A stretch of 64,000 bases of DNA from NCBI GenBank assembly GCA_013314755.1, contig JABUFA010000008.1, positions 49,080 to 113,079 on the forward strand. The letters run 5' to 3'. The position numbers and the translations under genes were made by a program. Position 1 is the stretch's first letter, and the number at the start of each line of letters is the position of its first letter. Below, one piece after another: positions 61,050 through 64,000 of this stretch. Under the pieces are notes generated by a model. The model had not been told where the DNA came from and ran no database searches. It worked only from the letters and a program-made list of their open reading frames with translations. The stretch comes from Chthonomonadia bacterium (GTDB lineage Bacteria > Armatimonadota > HRBIN16).

Positions 61050-62957
61050 ATGGTCTGTTTGTGTTTTGCGCACGTCGTCACCAGCCTCGTTCTGGCAAGC
61101 ATGCCCTTTCAGGAGGTCAACATGTCTGCACACGTTCCCGAAAACGTCTACCGCGCCGAGCTGGTCAGCTACCCGGGCGCGTACGGTTTTGAAATCGGCA
61201 AGTCAGCCATTATTTTGGTCAGCGATAAGGAGCTGGAGATGCTCGCCGACCCCGACAGGAAGCTCAACCTCACCCTGACCTTTGAAAAGCAGGAGATGAG
61301 CCTGCGCGAGGTGTGTGAAAACGCCAGAAAGGCGGGGCATCGCACGCTGATTATCGCCTTTGACCACTTCTTCAGCCAGTATCGCCCCGGGCAGGCGGGA
61401 CCGCGCCGCTACACTCCCGACACCGACGAGTACATCGCGCGCATCGCACCCATCGCCAAGTTCGCACAGGGCTACGGGCTTGGGCTGGAGCTGAGCGTGC
61501 TGTCGCCGCTGGAGATTGGACCCGGCTACCGCGCGAAGACGGGCGAGACCGGAATGTGGATGCAGTATCGCAAGGGACTGCGCGACCCGCAGACTGGGAC
61601 GTTCAGTGTGCAGCTGTGGCGACACAAACGCTGGGCGAACAACAAAGGCGTGGTGGAGCTGGAAGACGCCGGCGTGCGCGTGTTCGCCTTCCGGGAACAG
61701 CCGATAGGAGGCACGCCCTACCGCGTGGTGAACCCCGACAGCATCGTGGAGATTAGCGACGTGGCGAAGGTGGAGGTGCTTCCCGGAGTTCAGGCGAGAG
61801 CGGGCGACTTCACCGCCGAGCGCATTCGCATCTACGGCACAGGCAGAACCGACATCGGCGACCTGAACCGCGTGCTGGTGGTGCAGATGTACCGCTCGCC
61901 CGAGATGGACTACTTCAGCGATAAGGCTCTGCCTTTCCTGAAAGAGCTGATAGACAAATACGCCAATGCCGGCATCAAGCTCAACGCCCTCTATTCGGAT
62001 GAGATGCACATCCAGCAGGACTGGGCGTACTTCAACCACCACGAACACGGCGAGTTCGCCATGCGCTACGTCACCGATAGCCTTGCCCGCCGGTATGCCC
62101 AGCTGTACGGCGACCGCTACCGTGACTTCGCGAAGTATCTGCTCTATTTTGTCTATGCTCAGGAGGATTTCGCCAGCGACCTGAGTGCCCGCCAGCCGGT
62201 GATGCACGTGTTCGGGGCGACGCCTGAAGCCATCCGCGAGACCGCGCTGTTCCGTGCGCGATACTACCGGCTCCTGCAGGACGGTGTGGTGGATCTGTTC
62301 ACCGCAGCGAAGCGTTATGCCGAGGAGCGCATGGGGCATAAACTGGAGTCGCGCGCCCACGCCACCTGGGCGGAAAGCCCCACCGTAGATTACTGGGAAG
62401 TGGGGCAGGACAACATGAACCGCCACAAGTACGAGTACACTTCGAACTTCGTATGGTCGGTTACGGTACATCAGGCGGCGTCAGCGTGCTACGACTATTT
62501 CCGCTGGGGCGACTTCCTGACAGGCAACGGCAACGACCACTCGGAGGGCGGCTGGCTGGACAGGAACTACTATGGGCTGGCGCTGGGGTGCTCGACGGGC
62601 ATCCTGAACGAAGTGCCCTACTCCTACGCCGCGCACTGGGGCTCGCCCCAGGAAATCTCCGAGCGGCACTGGTGGCTTCAAGCCGCTTACGGCACAGCGG
62701 GAGCTTACCACGGGCGCGTGCAGGGAATGCAGCATCGGGCGGTGGAGGTGCTGATGCTCTATCCCTTAGACCTTGTGGCGGTGGAAGAGCGTTTCGGCAG
62801 CTGGATGACGCAATACGGCTACGCCAACTATATCACGCAGTGGAAACTGCTGGAGCAGAGCAGGCTGGACGGGGGGGCATCCGCATCGGCGACTATCGCT
62901 TCACCACGCTCGTTGCACTGTTCGAACCGTTCCCCTCGCGCAGGACGCTGGAGCTGA
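61050..62957 (+). CDS. Glycosidase-like protein, 5' frame (ends in a frameshift)
   Basis: About 610 residues in the expected frame before the frame breaks at a run of seven G (62871-62877); the last 29 residues to the TGA at 62957 are out of frame. GGGAGG precedes ATG 61050, and the first 20 residues can act as a signal peptide. ATG 61122 with AGGAGGT upstream is an equally strong alternative start. Segments FDHFFSQYRPGQAGP, LKLNALYSDEMHIQQDW (E in DEMHIQQ a possible catalytic acid) and YGLALGCSTGILNE point to a large TIM-barrel glycan enzyme. No family could be named. Continues in the next entry. Confidence 0.78.
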   Translation: MVCLCFAHVVTSLVLASMPFQEVNMSAHVPENVYRAELVSYPGAYGFEIGKSAIILVSDKELEMLADPDRKLNLTLTFEKQEMSLREVCENARKAGHRTLIIAFDHFFSQYRPGQAGPRRYTPDTDEYIARIAPIAKFAQGYGLGLELSVLSPLEIGPGYRAKTGETGMWMQYRKGLRDPQTGTFSVQLWRHKRWANNKGVVELEDAGVRVFAFREQPIGGTPYRVVNPDSIVEISDVAKVEVLPGVQARAGDFTAERIRIYGTGRTDIGDLNRVLVVQMYRSPEMDYFSDKALPFLKELIDKYANAGIKLNALYSDEMHIQQDWAYFNHHEHGEFAMRYVTDSLARRYAQLYGDRYRDFAKYLLYFVYAQEDFASDLSARQPVMHVFGATPEAIRETALFRARYYRLLQDGVVDLFTAAKRYAEERMGHKLESRAHATWAESPTVDYWEVGQDNMNRHKYEYTSNFVWSVTVHQAASACYDYFRWGDFLTGNGNDHSEGGWLDRNYYGLALGCSTGILNEVPYSYAAHWGSPQEISERHWWLQAAYGTAGAYHGRVQGMQHRAVEVLMLYPLDLVAVEERFGSWMTQYGYANYITQWKLLEQSRLDGGASASATIASPRSLHCSNRSPRAGRWS

Positions 62958-64000
62958 TGAAGCGCATGGTGGAACAGGGAGGGCGGGTTATCTGGTCGGG
63001 ACCGCCGCCGTTGCTGACCGCCGAGGGCGAGCCTGCGCTTGCGCTGTGGCAGGAGATTTTCGGCGTGCGCTACACTCCGAGACAGACAGAGGGTATCGCC
63101 GCGCCCGGACGCATGGTGACCTTCAGCGGAAGCCTGAAAGGGGTTGCCCCACAGATTATCCTCACCGATTTTCTGGTAGACCACATCTATCCTGTCACGC
63201 CGGAGGAAGGCGTGGAGGCAGTGGCGCAGGTGGATGGATGGACGGTGGGCACGGTCAAACGCTATCCGAACGGCGGTCTCTCGGCGTTTCTGGGCTATCG
63301 CCCGCGCGACGACCAGTCACGCAGTCTGGGGTACGACGTGCGTAACTGGTTCGAGGTGCTGGCTTCGCTGGGCGCGTATCCGCCTACCGGCAGGTTTGCT
63401 GACGTCAACGACAACACCGAGTTCCTCTCGCGCACCGGGCAGTATCTTGTCACGCGCTTCCCGAACGGCGCGGTGTCCATCGCTCCACACATCCGCGACA
63501 TTGTGGAGAGCTGGAGCGGCGGCTTCGCCCGCAACCGTCAGGAGGACGAGCGTGTTCTGCAGAGGCTGAAACTGCCTTCCGACCGCGTGCAGGTGCAGGA
63601 TTTCGCCGTCAACGGACATCGCGTCACGGTGGATGCCAGGGGCACGGTGACCTTCCGCATGGACGAGAGGGGCGAGCTGATAGCCTTCTGTGGAAGCGAC
63701 TGCGCGGAAATACAGATTGACGGCAAAACCTTCCACTTCGCCAGCCAGCCCCTGCCGCTGGTGATGTGGGCGCCCGTTGCGCCCGAGCGGCGGGTGGATG
63801 GTGGGGCGGTGATGGAGATTCTCGTGCACGGTACGGGCAGGCTCACGCTTCCCGAAAGGCTGTTCCCCGAATCCTTCCGCCTGTTCACGCAGGGCGCGAC
63901 GCCGGGCAGCCGCGGCGAGGAAGTATCTTTCCGCCGGGAGGGGGGGCAGGTGATAATAGAAATCACCCCTGCCGTTTCCGGGAGGTGGATGTTTGTGGTG
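62876..64000 (+). CDS. Glycosidase-like protein, 3' frame (-1), open at window edge
   Basis: After the G7 run the -1 frame continues without a stop to the end of the window: GIRIGDYRFTTLVALFEPF, then QGGRVIWSGPPPLLTAEGE, and a C-terminal beta-sandwich ending SGRWMFVV. The gene is therefore partial at the 3' side. A -1 slip on GGG GGG G links it to the previous entry (GAC GGG GGG GGC ATC). The first ATG in this frame, 62957, has no clear ribosome site, so separate translation is unlikely. Glu/Asp catalytic residues cannot be placed. Either a lost G, an assembly error, or programmed frameshifting explains the break. Confidence 0.75.

Noticed and set aside
1..64000. tRNA, rRNA, CRISPR arrays, transposases or prophage
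   Set aside because: No matching structure, spaced direct repeats or recombinase frame was found on either strand.

Overview
The window is GC-rich bacterial chromosome. The mix of genes points to a diderm, flagellated heterotroph that feeds on plant polysaccharides, most likely an Armatimonadota member or a close relative. The supporting signs are an outer-membrane beta-barrel ending in Phe, fliD-fliS, a LolD/MacB-type exporter, many secreted glycosidase-like proteins, a tripartite tricarboxylate transporter and REP-like intergenic palindromes. No rRNA, tRNA, transposase, phage module or CRISPR array was seen, and the phylum call is an inference from gene content only.

Layout. Bases 1-455 are a mosaic of palindromic repeats. 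From 456 to 4306 a minus-strand operon (barrel-sandwich protein, PhoB-like regulator, PhoR-like kinase, TauE/SafE permease) runs from a near-consensus promoter. An AT-richer HinfI/HpyAIV-like restriction-modification pair follows at 4453-6280. At 6588-10436 a large secreted glycosidase-like gene is cut by one in-frame TGA. NadE and a radical SAM protein (minus) come next, then a nucleotidyltransferase-sugar kinase fusion (minus), divergent from a GH127 arabinofuranosidase. From 17696 to 26214 the plus strand carries an RraA-like protein, a hydroxyisobutyrate-dehydrogenase-like enzyme, a sugar-binding lipoprotein, an AAA ATPase coupled to a small putative nuclease, and a beta-propeller protein. 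From 26209 to 29650 lies a HlyD/MacB/LolD-type efflux operon (minus), then asnS and a phosphoesterase (plus) and an amidase (minus). From 32947 to 37981 a minus operon encodes a sialidase-like protein, an oligogalacturonate-lyase-like protein, a TctC-TctB fusion and TctA.

After a 520-bp intergenic region with nested palindromes, a plus operon from a very strong promoter encodes a HEAT peptide with an apparent ATA start, a MoxR ATPase and a metallopeptidase/VWA protein. A minus block holds a Cys-less peroxiredoxin-like protein, a serine-protease-like PDZ protein without its His/Asp, an anti-sigma factor and its ECF sigma factor. The plus strand then carries a SAM hydrolase, a second orphan sugar-binding lipoprotein, threonine dehydratase, an outer-membrane barrel, a cupredoxin and a GGDEF/HD-GYP protein. 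The last part holds a GH50-like glycosidase (minus), a flagellar cluster (unknown gene, fliD, fliS, fliT-like), fabI, and a glycosidase-like gene that needs a -1 frameshift on a run of seven G to read through to the window edge.

Themes: pectin/arabinan-type glycan use (GH127, PL22-like, sialidase-like, sugar-kinase fusion, Tct uptake, orphan sugar-binding proteins), envelope signalling (PhoBR, ECF/anti-sigma, c-di-GMP), and several genes whose reading frame or start is unusual. The least explained units are the AAA/small-protein pair, the HEAT-MoxR-VWA operon with its structured leader, and the barrel-cupredoxin-c-di-GMP trio.
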